Program-made: the position numbers and the translations under genes
Notes under the pieces: model-generated
The model's database searches: none
What the model was told of the DNA's origin: nothing
Seen by the model: only the letters and a program-made list of their open reading frames with translations
Source of the DNA: JAHBNG01 sp039028975
GTDB lineage: Bacteria > Chloroflexota > Anaerolineae > Caldilineales > Caldilineaceae
DNA length: 64,000 nucleotides
Assembly: GCA_039028975.1 (NCBI GenBank)
Contig: JBCCHB010000021.1
Location: forward strand, 67,211-131,210
Reading direction: 5' to 3'
Shown: positions 44,201 to 52,643 of the stretch, piece by piece
Numbering within the stretch: position 1 is the stretch's first letter
Layout of the letters: each line of letters begins with the position of its first letter

Positions 44201-45366
44201 AAGTTCAAATTCAGCTCAAACGCGGTCGTTATAACAATGAGCTGACGCAATTTCGATATGATGTCGTTCTGCATAAAGCGAAGACCCAGAGTCCGAAGAT
44301 GAATGGGCATGTCAAAGCAGACACGACTACTCTACCGACGTGGCTAAAGTGGTCGAAGGATGAATTAAGCTTATCATCCATTCGTCGGTTGCTTGCTGAA
44401 GAGCAGCCGCAAATACTTGGTATTCAACAGGTTCCTAACCCTCGCCTTTTCGTCGCATCCAAGCTGGTAAAATTATTGGAGAGTGAAGAGGGACCATCTA
44501 CAGTTGGAGAGCTTCAAAAAGCTGTCCAACGGCAAGATAAAGTGGGCATTGAGCCAGAAGATCTCTGGTTATTAGGTGAAGAGTTTCCCTATCAGGTTCA
44601 CGTTAACTGGTCTGGCATGATCTCTGATATCGGAGCTGGTGTCGGAAAAACGAGTCACAAAAGCACTGTTGACAACGCATGTTACGATGTGGCGTTTGTT
44701 CATGAAAGTTACCAAAATTTATTTAACGCTGGCGTAACCCCAGCACCCCAAGAGAAGCACTTTACAAGCGCCTGGGCGTCCTATGCCAATAATCCACTGC
44801 AACGACAAATTTCTCTCCATCTAGAACCCATTTTACGGACTGACTTGGCAACGGCCTTGCCTGACTACATGATACCAAGCACTTTTGTCACCCTCGCTGC
44901 TCTACCTTTGACGCCCAATGGCAAAATCAATCGTCGTGCGTTACCCGCACCAGCAACCTATCGCCCAGAGCTTTCTACCGATCTGGTTGAACCCCAGACA
45001 AGTATAGAGCAGCTCATCGCCAGGGCCTGGCAAGAGACGCTTCACCTAGAAGCAATTGGCATTCACGATAATTTCTTTGAATTGGGCGGCAACTCTTTAC
45101 TTCTCACCCAGGCCTTCAATCGATTAGTTCAACTGGGCAACGCGGAAGATATAGACGGGCGTTTTGGAACGGACCTATCCGTCATGACTTTGTTGGAGTA
45201 TCCGACGATTTCTGCCCTTGCCCAATTTGTGAACAATGGTCAAAACCATGAGCCAAATACATTACCGTTAACTGGAGCTGCCGAGGAATCTGTAGAAAAG
45301 CAAAGTACAAGAAGAAGTCGCCGAGCAGGTCTGGCTGAGCGTAGGCAACGAAGACAAAAACGGTAG
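41257..45366 (+). CDS. NRPS loading module: half C - A (embedded methyltransferase) - PCP
   Basis: 1369 residues. Residues ~40-290 are only the C-terminal half of a condensation domain (LDLPTDYPRTTTPSRQ, LYRYTSQEEFLVG), with no HHxxxDG, so it cannot condense. The A domain follows (LYTSGSTGRPKGV, YGPSEDTTY, RIELGEVE; A10 near 1202). By position its pocket reads DLFNNALTYK, which I recall as an Ala/Gly code of cyanobacterial synthetases. A SAM-binding N-methyltransferase (LLEIGCGMGMLLSR, about 760-1010) is inserted between A8 and A10. The PCP carries Ser in FFELGGNSLL (about 1276), and an Arg-rich tail follows. It should load N-methyl-Ala or N-methyl-Gly and pass it to the next PKS. Confidence 0.92.
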   Translation: MNHPSQHIADHVAHNGRSVMADDRKQYTEISQLQQFADIPVLDLPTDYPRTTTPSRQFAAFSFNLESNLSRQVSTLAQIEEVVAYSIILSAYLILLYRYTSQEEFLVGFYDYSYETKHSDKTKQNQLVVLKADVSEQTTVSALLRQVSQRMRQSLNSSDNFLTNFVDERQAGNGRQVLPFQAMFAHLPVHSSSSFPVGDQNNWERQIRLNSNVDLTSIDLTLIMEERDETPRLTLQYSPGRFEKATIERMSGQLQLLLAGIVDEPTQLVARLPLLSQTESHQILVEWNDTQMVYPDHDCVHQLFEQQVERTPNAVALISGTQQLTYKDLNTRANQLAHFLRQLAVEPQTLVGICTERSPEMVIGLLGILKAGGAYVPLDPAYPKERISFMIEDAQVSILLTQEKLVSDLRQIDGVHQAKVICLDTDWSTIAQNPSAQNHTTNLPCTSTPTGLVYVLYTSGSTGRPKGVAIEHHSPVALICWAQKVFTNEELAGVLASTSICFDLSVFELFLPLSMGGTVILAENALHLTNLPAREKVTLINTVPSAITELVRLSGIPASMQVVNLAGEPLKETLVEQVYQQEAVQKVYNLYGPSEDTTYSTFTLVEKNAKVTIGRPIANTQAYILDKHQIPTPIGIPGELHLGGAGVARGYLHRRALTDERFIPNPFGEGRLYKTGDLVRYLPDGEIEFLGRLDHQVKIRGFRIELGEVEAALTKHPNVREAVVIAREEPEDQQSKRLVAYVVPEQKVKLDAQTKLQEQWQQVMETTYCRLASTSEPISNLAGWKISQAGQPIPEEEMHQWMNDTVQRILSCRPTRLLEIGCGMGMLLSRVALHCESYIATDVSSFALSYVKQEIAGYPWANNVALHQRAPNQFHGLEADAYDTIVINSLTQYLPSINYLVEILENAMTVLAPGGTIFVGDIRSLPLLEAFHALVQLYQAPVTLSKGQFWSRIQKNIAYEEELVIDPKFFIALQHALPQISQVQIQLKRGRYNNELTQFRYDVVLHKAKTQSPKMNGHVKADTTTLPTWLKWSKDELSLSSIRRLLAEEQPQILGIQQVPNPRLFVASKLVKLLESEEGPSTVGELQKAVQRQDKVGIEPEDLWLLGEEFPYQVHVNWSGMISDIGAGVGKTSHKSTVDNACYDVAFVHESYQNLFNAGVTPAPQEKHFTSAWASYANNPLQRQISLHLEPILRTDLATALPDYMIPSTFVTLAALPLTPNGKINRRALPAPATYRPELSTDLVEPQTSIEQLIARAWQETLHLEAIGIHDNFFELGGNSLLLTQAFNRLVQLGNAEDIDGRFGTDLSVMTLLEYPTISALAQFVNNGQNHEPNTLPLTGAAEESVEKQSTRRSRRAGLAERRQRRQKR

Positions 45367-45453
45367 CCTGACTACCCGATTGATTTACGCCGGTTATTTA
45401 CGTCTCACTCCTTTTCCAAACGATTATAGAACGAATTTGATAGGATAGATACA

Positions 45454-48400
45454 ATGCGAGAAAGTCTTGATCTGGATATTCGGCCAACAGATATTGCCGT
45501 GATCGGCATGTCGTGTCGCTTTCCTGGTGCCGACAATCCAAATGTGTTTTGGCACAATCTGCGAGACGGTGTTGAGTCTATCTCATTCTTCACTGATCAA
45601 GAGCTAGAAGTTAATGACCGTTCTTTGCTCAATGATCCCAACTATGTAAAAGCTGGATCTGTCCTCAACCAGATCGATTTCTTTGATGCCGCATTCTTTG
45701 GTATCAATAGCAAAGAAGCGCAACTGATGGATCCCCAGCAGCGTATTTTTCTGGAATGTGCCTGGGAAGCATTTGAGGCCGCAGGATACGATCCCAAAGC
45801 GTATGATGGACTGGTGGGCGTATATGCTGGTGGTGGGATGAATACGTATCTCATCAACAATGTCCATCCTACTTATGGCTTTTCGCCCCATCGCAACTTC
45901 CTGGAATCGATGAGCGATCTTCAGGTTAGATTGGGCAACGACCATGGTTTTGTCTCCACACGCGTCTCGTACAAGTTAGATCTAAAAGGGCCAAGCGTCA
46001 ATGTACAAACCGCCTGCTCAACAGCGCTTGTTGCTGTTCACTCGGCGTGTCAAAGCTTGATCGCAGGCGAATGTGATATGGCGCTAGCAGGGTGTGTGGC
46101 GATCCGCGTGCCAGACAAAGTAGGCTATCTTTATCAAGAGGATATGATCCTATCCCCGGATGGTCACTGTCGCTCTTTTGATGCACAAGCTCAGGGTACA
46201 GTCTTTGGCGATGGAGCCGGAATCGTTGTGTTAAAGTTGCTCGAACAGGCCATGGCCGATGGCGATGTAGTTCATGCCGTCATCAGAGGCTCTGCGATTA
46301 ACAATGATGGTTCAATGAAAGCTGGCTACTCTGCTCCCAGCATTAAGGGGCAGAAAGCAGTGGTCTCTGAGGCGTTAGCCGTTGCGGAAGTCGATGCCAG
46401 CACGATCAGCTACCTGGAAGCCCACGGAACAGGCACGGCCCTTGGTGATCCAGTCGAAGTGACAGCTCTTACCCAAGCCTACCGAGAGACGACACAAGAA
46501 AGTGGCTACTGTGCGATTGGATCAGTCAAATCAAATATCGGTCACCTGGTCGAAGCTGCTGGCATGGCGGGGCTGCTTAAAACGATCTTAGCCCTAAAAG
46601 AAAAGGTACTGCCACCTACCCTGCACTATTCCGAACCAAACCCTAAAATCGATTTTGAAAGCAGTCCATTTTACGTGAATGCTCAGCTTTCACAGTGGAT
46701 ACCCAGGCAATCTAAAAATGGTGAGATTCCCCGCCGGGCTGGCGTGAGTTCTTTTGGCATGGGCGGCACCAATGCTCATCTTATTTTGGAAGAAGCACCC
46801 AAGATCGTTCCACCACATAACCAGGTCGAACGTCCCTACCATCTACTGACGTTGAACGCAAAGAATGAAGATGCACTCCATGATTTAGCACAACGTTATG
46901 AAAAGTTCCTGAGCGAACACCCTAATGTTTCCCTGGCCGATATCTGCTTTACTGCCAACACTGGTCGGCGGCATTTTCCTCATCGTTTGGCTCTGGTTGC
47001 TCATTCACCCGATCAGCTTCGTGACCAGTTAGCCGCTTTTGTTAGTGAGGGAAGTGAGATAGAACTGCTCGTAAGTTCACTGGAAGCACAAACAGATAAC
47101 CGCGCTTCTTCATCAAAAAAAATCGCATTCCTCTTCACGGGTCAAGGTTCCCAGTATGAAGGAATGGGTTATGAACTTTATGAGACGCAACCAGTCTTTC
47201 GTCATGCCCTCGAACAGTGCGATGAAATTTTACAAGAACAGATCAGTGAATCTCTGATTTCTATTCTTTATTCAGGGATTGGGGATCAGGGTTCGGACCC
47301 TTTGCATAGAGAGCCACTCCCCACGCCCCACTCCCAAGTCTCCCATCCCCACTCCTCAGCCCCCAATCCACTCTCCCAAACCCAATACACCCAGCCTGCT
47401 CTATTCGCATTGGAATATGCATTGGCTCAACTGTGGCTCTCTTGGGGTATCCAACCGGATGTGGTGATGGGCCATAGTTTGGGAGAATATGTTGCTGCTT
47501 GTGTTGCTGGCGTTTTTAGCTTGGAGGATGCTCTCCGCTTGGTGACCGACCGGGGGCGCCTCATGCAAGCGACAGAAGCAGGAACAATGGTAGCTGTGAT
47601 GGCAGATGAGGTGCAGGTACTGGCAGCGTTGAGCAATGATACATCTAAGGTATCAATCGCTGCGGTGAATAGCTCCCAGAACACTGTTATATCAGGCAAG
47701 CCAGAGGTGGTAGAGTCTGTCAGCGCTAGATTGGAAGCCCAAGGAATTAAGACACGAAAACTGGATGTCTCTCATGCATTCCATTCAGCCTTGATGGAGC
47801 CAATCTTGGCCGAATTTCGGCGAGCAGCAGAACAGGTTACTTACAACTCGCCTCAGATTCTCCTTATATCCAATATTAGTGGTCATCTAATCGATGACGA
47901 AATCACCAGCCCCGACTACTGGGTTCGTCACATTCGGCAACCCGTACGCTTTGCGGATAGTCTCATTACGCTTCAGAAGCAATCTATCGATATCGTGCTC
48001 GAAATAGGTCCCAAGCCAACGTTGCTTGGGCTTGCCAACCAACTTGCCGACCAATCAGTGGATCAGGCTGATTCATCTGTCGCTTCCCCCTCTTGGCTGA
48101 TGCTGGCATCTTTGCGGTCTAACCACTCGGATTGGGAAGTTATGCTAACCACACTCGGCAAGCTTTATATGGAGGGTACTGAAATTGACTGGGTCGGCTT
48201 TGACGGTGAGTACAATCGCCGACGCGTTGCGCTACCGACCTATCCGTTTCAGCGCCAACGTTACTGGATTGAACCAACTCAGCGCAATGGGCTGAATCGG
48301 CCAGTGGGGAGTAATTTATCTATTGATGCACTCCGCCACAACAAGCAGCATCCACTCTTGGGGCAATTACTCAAGTTGGCCGGGACGCAGGAACTACACT

Positions 48401-51400
48401 TTGAGACGCAAATTAGCCCTTTGGAATTGAAGTGGCTAGCCGACCATCAGGTTTTTGAGACCACTGTAATGCCAGGTACTGCGTATGCTGAAATTGCAAT
48501 GGCGGCGGGGGAAGTGGTCTTTAACTCTGCGGCCTTTAGCCTTCAAGATCTTCAAATTCTCCGAGCATTCAGTTTCCCTGAGAATAGGGCACAAAGCGTC
48601 CAAACTGTGATAAAACCGGAATCAAACATCGACCTAAATTCTGGTGTTCATCAAGCATATCGATTTGAGTTTTATAGCTTAGCTGAGACCGATGATAAAA
48701 GGAGTGGTACAACCACGACCTGGGTTCTTCATGCAACGGCTCGTTTACAAGCGGAAGAAGCACAAAGTCCACGGGTAGACTTAGATTCTTGGCGCACTAT
48801 GTGCCAAGTAGAAATTCCTGTAGAGTCTGTCTATCAGCGCATCGATCAACAGGGAATCATTTATGGCCCCAGCTACCGCACCATGCAATGCATATGGCAA
48901 CAAGAGAATGGGGTCCAAGCACTAACCTTTATCGAAATGCCCGCTTCGGTTGAACAAGAGATGGCACACTATCAGATACACCCGGCTTTGCTAGATGCTG
49001 GCTCTCAGGTTGTGGAAGCTTTGTCCGATTCTGATCCATTAGAAAAAAGTTTTATTCCCGTAGGAATCGAACGAGTGGTTGTCTATGATCGTCCTGACCC
49101 ACAGGTTTGGAGCGCAGTGCAACGGCGACCGTCGTCTGAAGACCAGCCCAATTTGATAGTGGCCGATTTTCACCTCTTTAATACAGACGGTGTACTCGTC
49201 GCCAGCATGGAAGGATTTCAGTTAAAAGATACAAATCGTGGGCGGATGCTAAGCGACGATGAAAGAGACTTATCAAGTTGGCTTTACCAAGTAGAGTGGC
49301 AGCCACAACCTTCTCTGCAAGCAGAAGAAACCGAGACACTGATGGCTAACTCCTCAGCTCGTCACTGGCTTATTCTGGCCGACAAGCAGGGGGTGGGACG
49401 TCAAGTACAGGCTCAATTTTACCAGCGCGGTGAAGCGAGTACGTTGGTCTTTCACGGGGATTCCGATGTTGAGCCTGCTGTTGATTCTCAAGCCAATCTT
49501 TCTACTCCGGATCGCTACATCAATGGATCGGATCCTGCTAGTATTCAATATCTTGTAGATTCGTTGCCATTCGATTTACACGGCATCATAAATTTGTGGA
49601 GTCTAGATTCGCTAGAACTGGATGAGGCAATATCCCTATACTCAGCTCCGTTTCAAAATGGGAATGTAGTCTCGCCCATAGGCACTGGACGAAACGGCCG
49701 TTTTGGAAGCGACCGCAATATAGATACCACCACAATAGTTGGATGCGAAAGCACATTGTATCTCTTACAGGCCCTCAGCCAAGGCCGTTCGTCTCTGCCA
49801 TCTCTTTGGTTGGTGACTAGAGGCGCTCAGGGCGTAATTCGTGAAGATGACCTTCCCGGTCTGGCTCAGTCACCACTTTGGGGCATGGGGAAAGTCATTG
49901 GGCTAGAGTATCCAGATATGCAAGTTGGCTGCATTGATCTTGGCCCAGAAGCAGAAGCAAAAGCAGTAAATGACGAAGCCCGAGCTTTATGTGATGAAAT
50001 CTTAGCAGAATTAGCCGAAGATCAGGTGGCCTTTCGCCGAGGGGCTCGGTATGTTGCCCGACTGAGGCGCTACGAGCAAGGCCACGAACAGGCTCAATCC
50101 GGATTGCCTCTTCCCAGCAATGGACCATTCCATTTGGTCACAAACCAACGTGGCAGCCTTGATGAGCTGAGCCTGGCATCGACACCCCGTTTAAAGCCGG
50201 GACCAGGCGAAGTCGAAATCCGCGTCCGGGTTGCCGGCCTCAACTTCCGCGACGTACTAAACGCTTTGGATATGTATCCAGGCGAACCGCCTCTTGGCAT
50301 CGAATGTGCCGGTGAAATCAGCGGGCTTGGTGCAGGTGTATCAAGCTTTGCCCTTGGCGATCCGGTCATCGCCTATGCCTTTGACAGCTTAGGTGAATAT
50401 GTGATCGTCAATGCGCAATTGGTTGCACCAAAGCCGAGCAATCTAAGCTTTGTCGAGGCTGCGACGATTCCCGTAGTCTTTTTGACTGCCTACTACTCCT
50501 TGCATATCCTGGCCCAGATAGCTGCTGGCGAGCGAATTTTGGTTCATGCTGCCGCGGGTGGTGTAGGGCTAGCGGCCAGCCAACTGGCCCATTTAGCCGG
50601 TGCAGAAGTATTAGGTACCGCCAGCCCTCCCAAGTGGTCGGCCCTGCGCGAGCATGGTGTGCAGCACATAATGAACTCTCGTACACCTGATTTTGCCGAT
50701 GAATTTCTGCGTATGACAGAGGGGCAGGGCGTGGATGTTCTCTTAAATTCGTTGACCGGGGACGAGTTCATTGGCCAAAGTCTCGCAACGCTTACCTCCG
50801 GAGGACGCTTTTTGGAATTGAGTAAGCGGGGCATACGCTCACAAGAAGAGATGCAACAAGAACGACCAGATGTAACGTACACTATTATCGATCTTGAGCA
50901 TCTCTCTCAAACAGAGCCTGGGCTGATTCAAACAATGCTGCATGAGCTAGTAGATATGTTTGAAAAGGGGGCGCTCAAGCCACTACCCCTGATACAATTT
51001 CCAATTCAAAATGCTGTGGACGCATTTCGTACTATGCAGCAAGCCAAACACATTGGAAAAATTGTCCTCACCATGCCAGAGGCGTCTTCTTCGGAGAGTC
51101 CACAGTTAGACCAGTTAACCTTTTCTGATGGAGCCAGTTACCTAATCACGGGTGGCTTAGGGGGGCTGGGGCTTGTCTTGGCACGCTGGATGGTCGAACG
51201 AGGTGCGCGAAATTTGGTACTAGTGAGCCGACGGGGTGCAACCTCAACCCATCAAGAGCAGTTGGATGCTTTGGAAGAGCTAGGCGCACAGCTTCTGGTC
51301 GCAAAAGCAGATGTAACCGATTCAACACAGATGGCCAAGCTAGTTGCCCAGCTTAAAGATTCGCATCCGCCCTTACGTGGTATTATCCATGCCGCCGGCG

Positions 51401-52368
51401 TTTTGGAAGATGGGATTTTGCAGCAGATGACTTGGTCTCAATTTGAGTCGGTTATGGCCCCTAAAATGATTGGTGCCTGGAATTTACATCGTTTGACTCA
51501 AGGGCAGCCTCTAGACTTTTTTGTCCTATTTTCATCGCTAACATCGCTCATCGGCGCAGCTGGCCAGGCAAACTATGCAAGTGCCAATGCCTTTTTGGAT
51601 GCCCTGGCACACTATCGCCATTCGCAAAAATTACCTGCCACGAGCGTTAACTGGGGGGCATGGGCAGAGGTTGGTATGGTCGCCGAACGCCAGCTCGAAA
51701 ATTATTTTCGCCAGCGTGGGCAAGAGATGATTTTACCTGAAGAAGGGATGCAAATCTTAGAAGAGATGATGAGGCAAGAGCCAGCTCAAGTCGGCGTTGC
51801 ATCGATCGAATGGTCTCTCTTTAGCGAAACGCACCCAACAGAATCCCCTTTCTACTCTGAGCTATCAACCGAAGCTGTGACGACGACACCAGAATCAGCC
51901 GGAGCAGAGTTCCAACAGCTCTGGTTAACTGCACCGGTAGATGAACAGCCAAGGCTATTGATCGATCTGGTTCGGACACAGATTGGAAAAATATTAGGCC
52001 ATCAAGAAGCTCAGGCGCTCAATGGTTCCAAGGGCTTTTTTGAGTTGGGCATGGACTCATTATCTTCAGTAGAATTGCGCAATCACCTACAGACAAGCAC
52101 AGGACTCAGACTGCCCAACACATTAGCCTTCGATTATCCCACGCTTGATACCTTAGTTGAATTCTTGACAGAAAAGCTAACGCTCTCCGCATCACGATTC
52201 CTTCCTTCAGAATCGGTTGGCCATCGTGAACATACCAACGGGTCCGCAACAAAAAAATCTGTGGATTCTGAAACTCAGAAAGAAGTGAATGATAGATCGG
52301 CAGACGAGAGTCAGGCCGATGTCATTGACGACATCGCCCGCCGCTTGGCAGAGCAGCTAAACTTATAG
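45454..52368 (+). CDS. Type I PKS, KS-AT-DH-ER-KR-ACP (module 1)
   Basis: 2304 residues, one fully reducing module. KS (about 11-449) has active Cys188 in QTACSTALVAVH and the KVGYLYQEDMILSPDGHCRS segment typical of KS domains that take chains from an NRPS. AT (558-860) has GHSLGEY and HAFHS, predicting malonyl-CoA. DH (966-1259) has HQVFETTVMP, with Glu where Gly is usual, and LLDAGSQ. ER (about 1567-1872) has LVHAAAGGVGLAA. KR (1894-2075) has LITGGLGGLG, LED (B-type) and the Tyr in QANYASANAF. ACP (2170-2243) has LGMDSLSS. The acidic helical tail is a likely docking element. Residues 1395-1424 are encoded by a palindromic repeat. Confidence 0.95.
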   Translation: MRESLDLDIRPTDIAVIGMSCRFPGADNPNVFWHNLRDGVESISFFTDQELEVNDRSLLNDPNYVKAGSVLNQIDFFDAAFFGINSKEAQLMDPQQRIFLECAWEAFEAAGYDPKAYDGLVGVYAGGGMNTYLINNVHPTYGFSPHRNFLESMSDLQVRLGNDHGFVSTRVSYKLDLKGPSVNVQTACSTALVAVHSACQSLIAGECDMALAGCVAIRVPDKVGYLYQEDMILSPDGHCRSFDAQAQGTVFGDGAGIVVLKLLEQAMADGDVVHAVIRGSAINNDGSMKAGYSAPSIKGQKAVVSEALAVAEVDASTISYLEAHGTGTALGDPVEVTALTQAYRETTQESGYCAIGSVKSNIGHLVEAAGMAGLLKTILALKEKVLPPTLHYSEPNPKIDFESSPFYVNAQLSQWIPRQSKNGEIPRRAGVSSFGMGGTNAHLILEEAPKIVPPHNQVERPYHLLTLNAKNEDALHDLAQRYEKFLSEHPNVSLADICFTANTGRRHFPHRLALVAHSPDQLRDQLAAFVSEGSEIELLVSSLEAQTDNRASSSKKIAFLFTGQGSQYEGMGYELYETQPVFRHALEQCDEILQEQISESLISILYSGIGDQGSDPLHREPLPTPHSQVSHPHSSAPNPLSQTQYTQPALFALEYALAQLWLSWGIQPDVVMGHSLGEYVAACVAGVFSLEDALRLVTDRGRLMQATEAGTMVAVMADEVQVLAALSNDTSKVSIAAVNSSQNTVISGKPEVVESVSARLEAQGIKTRKLDVSHAFHSALMEPILAEFRRAAEQVTYNSPQILLISNISGHLIDDEITSPDYWVRHIRQPVRFADSLITLQKQSIDIVLEIGPKPTLLGLANQLADQSVDQADSSVASPSWLMLASLRSNHSDWEVMLTTLGKLYMEGTEIDWVGFDGEYNRRRVALPTYPFQRQRYWIEPTQRNGLNRPVGSNLSIDALRHNKQHPLLGQLLKLAGTQELHFETQISPLELKWLADHQVFETTVMPGTAYAEIAMAAGEVVFNSAAFSLQDLQILRAFSFPENRAQSVQTVIKPESNIDLNSGVHQAYRFEFYSLAETDDKRSGTTTTWVLHATARLQAEEAQSPRVDLDSWRTMCQVEIPVESVYQRIDQQGIIYGPSYRTMQCIWQQENGVQALTFIEMPASVEQEMAHYQIHPALLDAGSQVVEALSDSDPLEKSFIPVGIERVVVYDRPDPQVWSAVQRRPSSEDQPNLIVADFHLFNTDGVLVASMEGFQLKDTNRGRMLSDDERDLSSWLYQVEWQPQPSLQAEETETLMANSSARHWLILADKQGVGRQVQAQFYQRGEASTLVFHGDSDVEPAVDSQANLSTPDRYINGSDPASIQYLVDSLPFDLHGIINLWSLDSLELDEAISLYSAPFQNGNVVSPIGTGRNGRFGSDRNIDTTTIVGCESTLYLLQALSQGRSSLPSLWLVTRGAQGVIREDDLPGLAQSPLWGMGKVIGLEYPDMQVGCIDLGPEAEAKAVNDEARALCDEILAELAEDQVAFRRGARYVARLRRYEQGHEQAQSGLPLPSNGPFHLVTNQRGSLDELSLASTPRLKPGPGEVEIRVRVAGLNFRDVLNALDMYPGEPPLGIECAGEISGLGAGVSSFALGDPVIAYAFDSLGEYVIVNAQLVAPKPSNLSFVEAATIPVVFLTAYYSLHILAQIAAGERILVHAAAGGVGLAASQLAHLAGAEVLGTASPPKWSALREHGVQHIMNSRTPDFADEFLRMTEGQGVDVLLNSLTGDEFIGQSLATLTSGGRFLELSKRGIRSQEEMQQERPDVTYTIIDLEHLSQTEPGLIQTMLHELVDMFEKGALKPLPLIQFPIQNAVDAFRTMQQAKHIGKIVLTMPEASSSESPQLDQLTFSDGASYLITGGLGGLGLVLARWMVERGARNLVLVSRRGATSTHQEQLDALEELGAQLLVAKADVTDSTQMAKLVAQLKDSHPPLRGIIHAAGVLEDGILQQMTWSQFESVMAPKMIGAWNLHRLTQGQPLDFFVLFSSLTSLIGAAGQANYASANAFLDALAHYRHSQKLPATSVNWGAWAEVGMVAERQLENYFRQRGQEMILPEEGMQILEEMMRQEPAQVGVASIEWSLFSETHPTESPFYSELSTEAVTTTPESAGAEFQQLWLTAPVDEQPRLLIDLVRTQIGKILGHQEAQALNGSKGFFELGMDSLSSVELRNHLQTSTGLRLPNTLAFDYPTLDTLVEFLTEKLTLSASRFLPSESVGHREHTNGSATKKSVDSETQKEVNDRSADESQADVIDDIARRLAEQLNL
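47268..47384 (+). repeat. Low-complexity insertion in AT domain of PKS module 1
   Basis: A Pro/Ser/His-rich stretch (PLPTPHSQVSHPHSSAPNP) encoded by C-rich imperfect repeats (CCCACTCC, CCCATCCCC types) lies between the ILY strand and SQTQYTQPALFALEYAL. Equivalent positions in the next two PKS genes carry different simple repeats. Confidence 0.75.
49637..49722. repeat. 85-bp palindromic repeat, copy E, inside the PKS coding sequence
   Basis: Starts TATACTCAGCTCCGTTTCAA and ends GCGACCGCAATATA. It is translated in frame as part of the structural region before ER (LYSAPFQNGNVVSPIG, then TGRNGRFGSDRN). Relative to copy A, a stem G-C pair has become C-G on both arms (TTTCAAAA with TTTTGGAA), so pairing is kept. 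Confidence 0.8.
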
Positions 52369-52643
52369 AAATTGATCCTTCCGAGACTCCCACTTCATGG
52401 AAGATGGCTGTCAACCACCTGGATTCCCGTTGAACTAGCGAAAAATGACAATACCTGCTTAGCGGCCCGGCGGCGGATTCGGTAAATCCTCTTAATTCGT
52501 TGTTGATTCCACCACACAATGAACAACGTCTCAAGAGGATTACACGAATTTGTGGCTGGACGGTTGGTAGCGTCATGAATTAACAAGATTCGTCATGTCT
52601 TGATTAGTAGACTGGGAATTCATTCCTTGGCGACTGTGAGTTG
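52369..52643. other. Spacer between PKS modules 1 and 2
   Basis: 275 bp without a gene, breaking otherwise tight spacing of the assembly-line genes. It holds a hairpin at 52485-52541 (AATCCTCTT/AAGAGGATT with an inner GTTGTT/AACAAC). There is no T-run after the stem. A promoter for module 2 is possible but not identified. Confidence 0.6.
52485..52541. repeat. Hairpin between PKS modules 1 and 2
   Basis: AATCCTCTT (52485-52493) pairs with AAGAGGATT (52533-52541), and GTTGTT with AACAAC inside. It lies 103 bp before the module 2 start. It could stabilise or process the mRNA. Confidence 0.5.
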
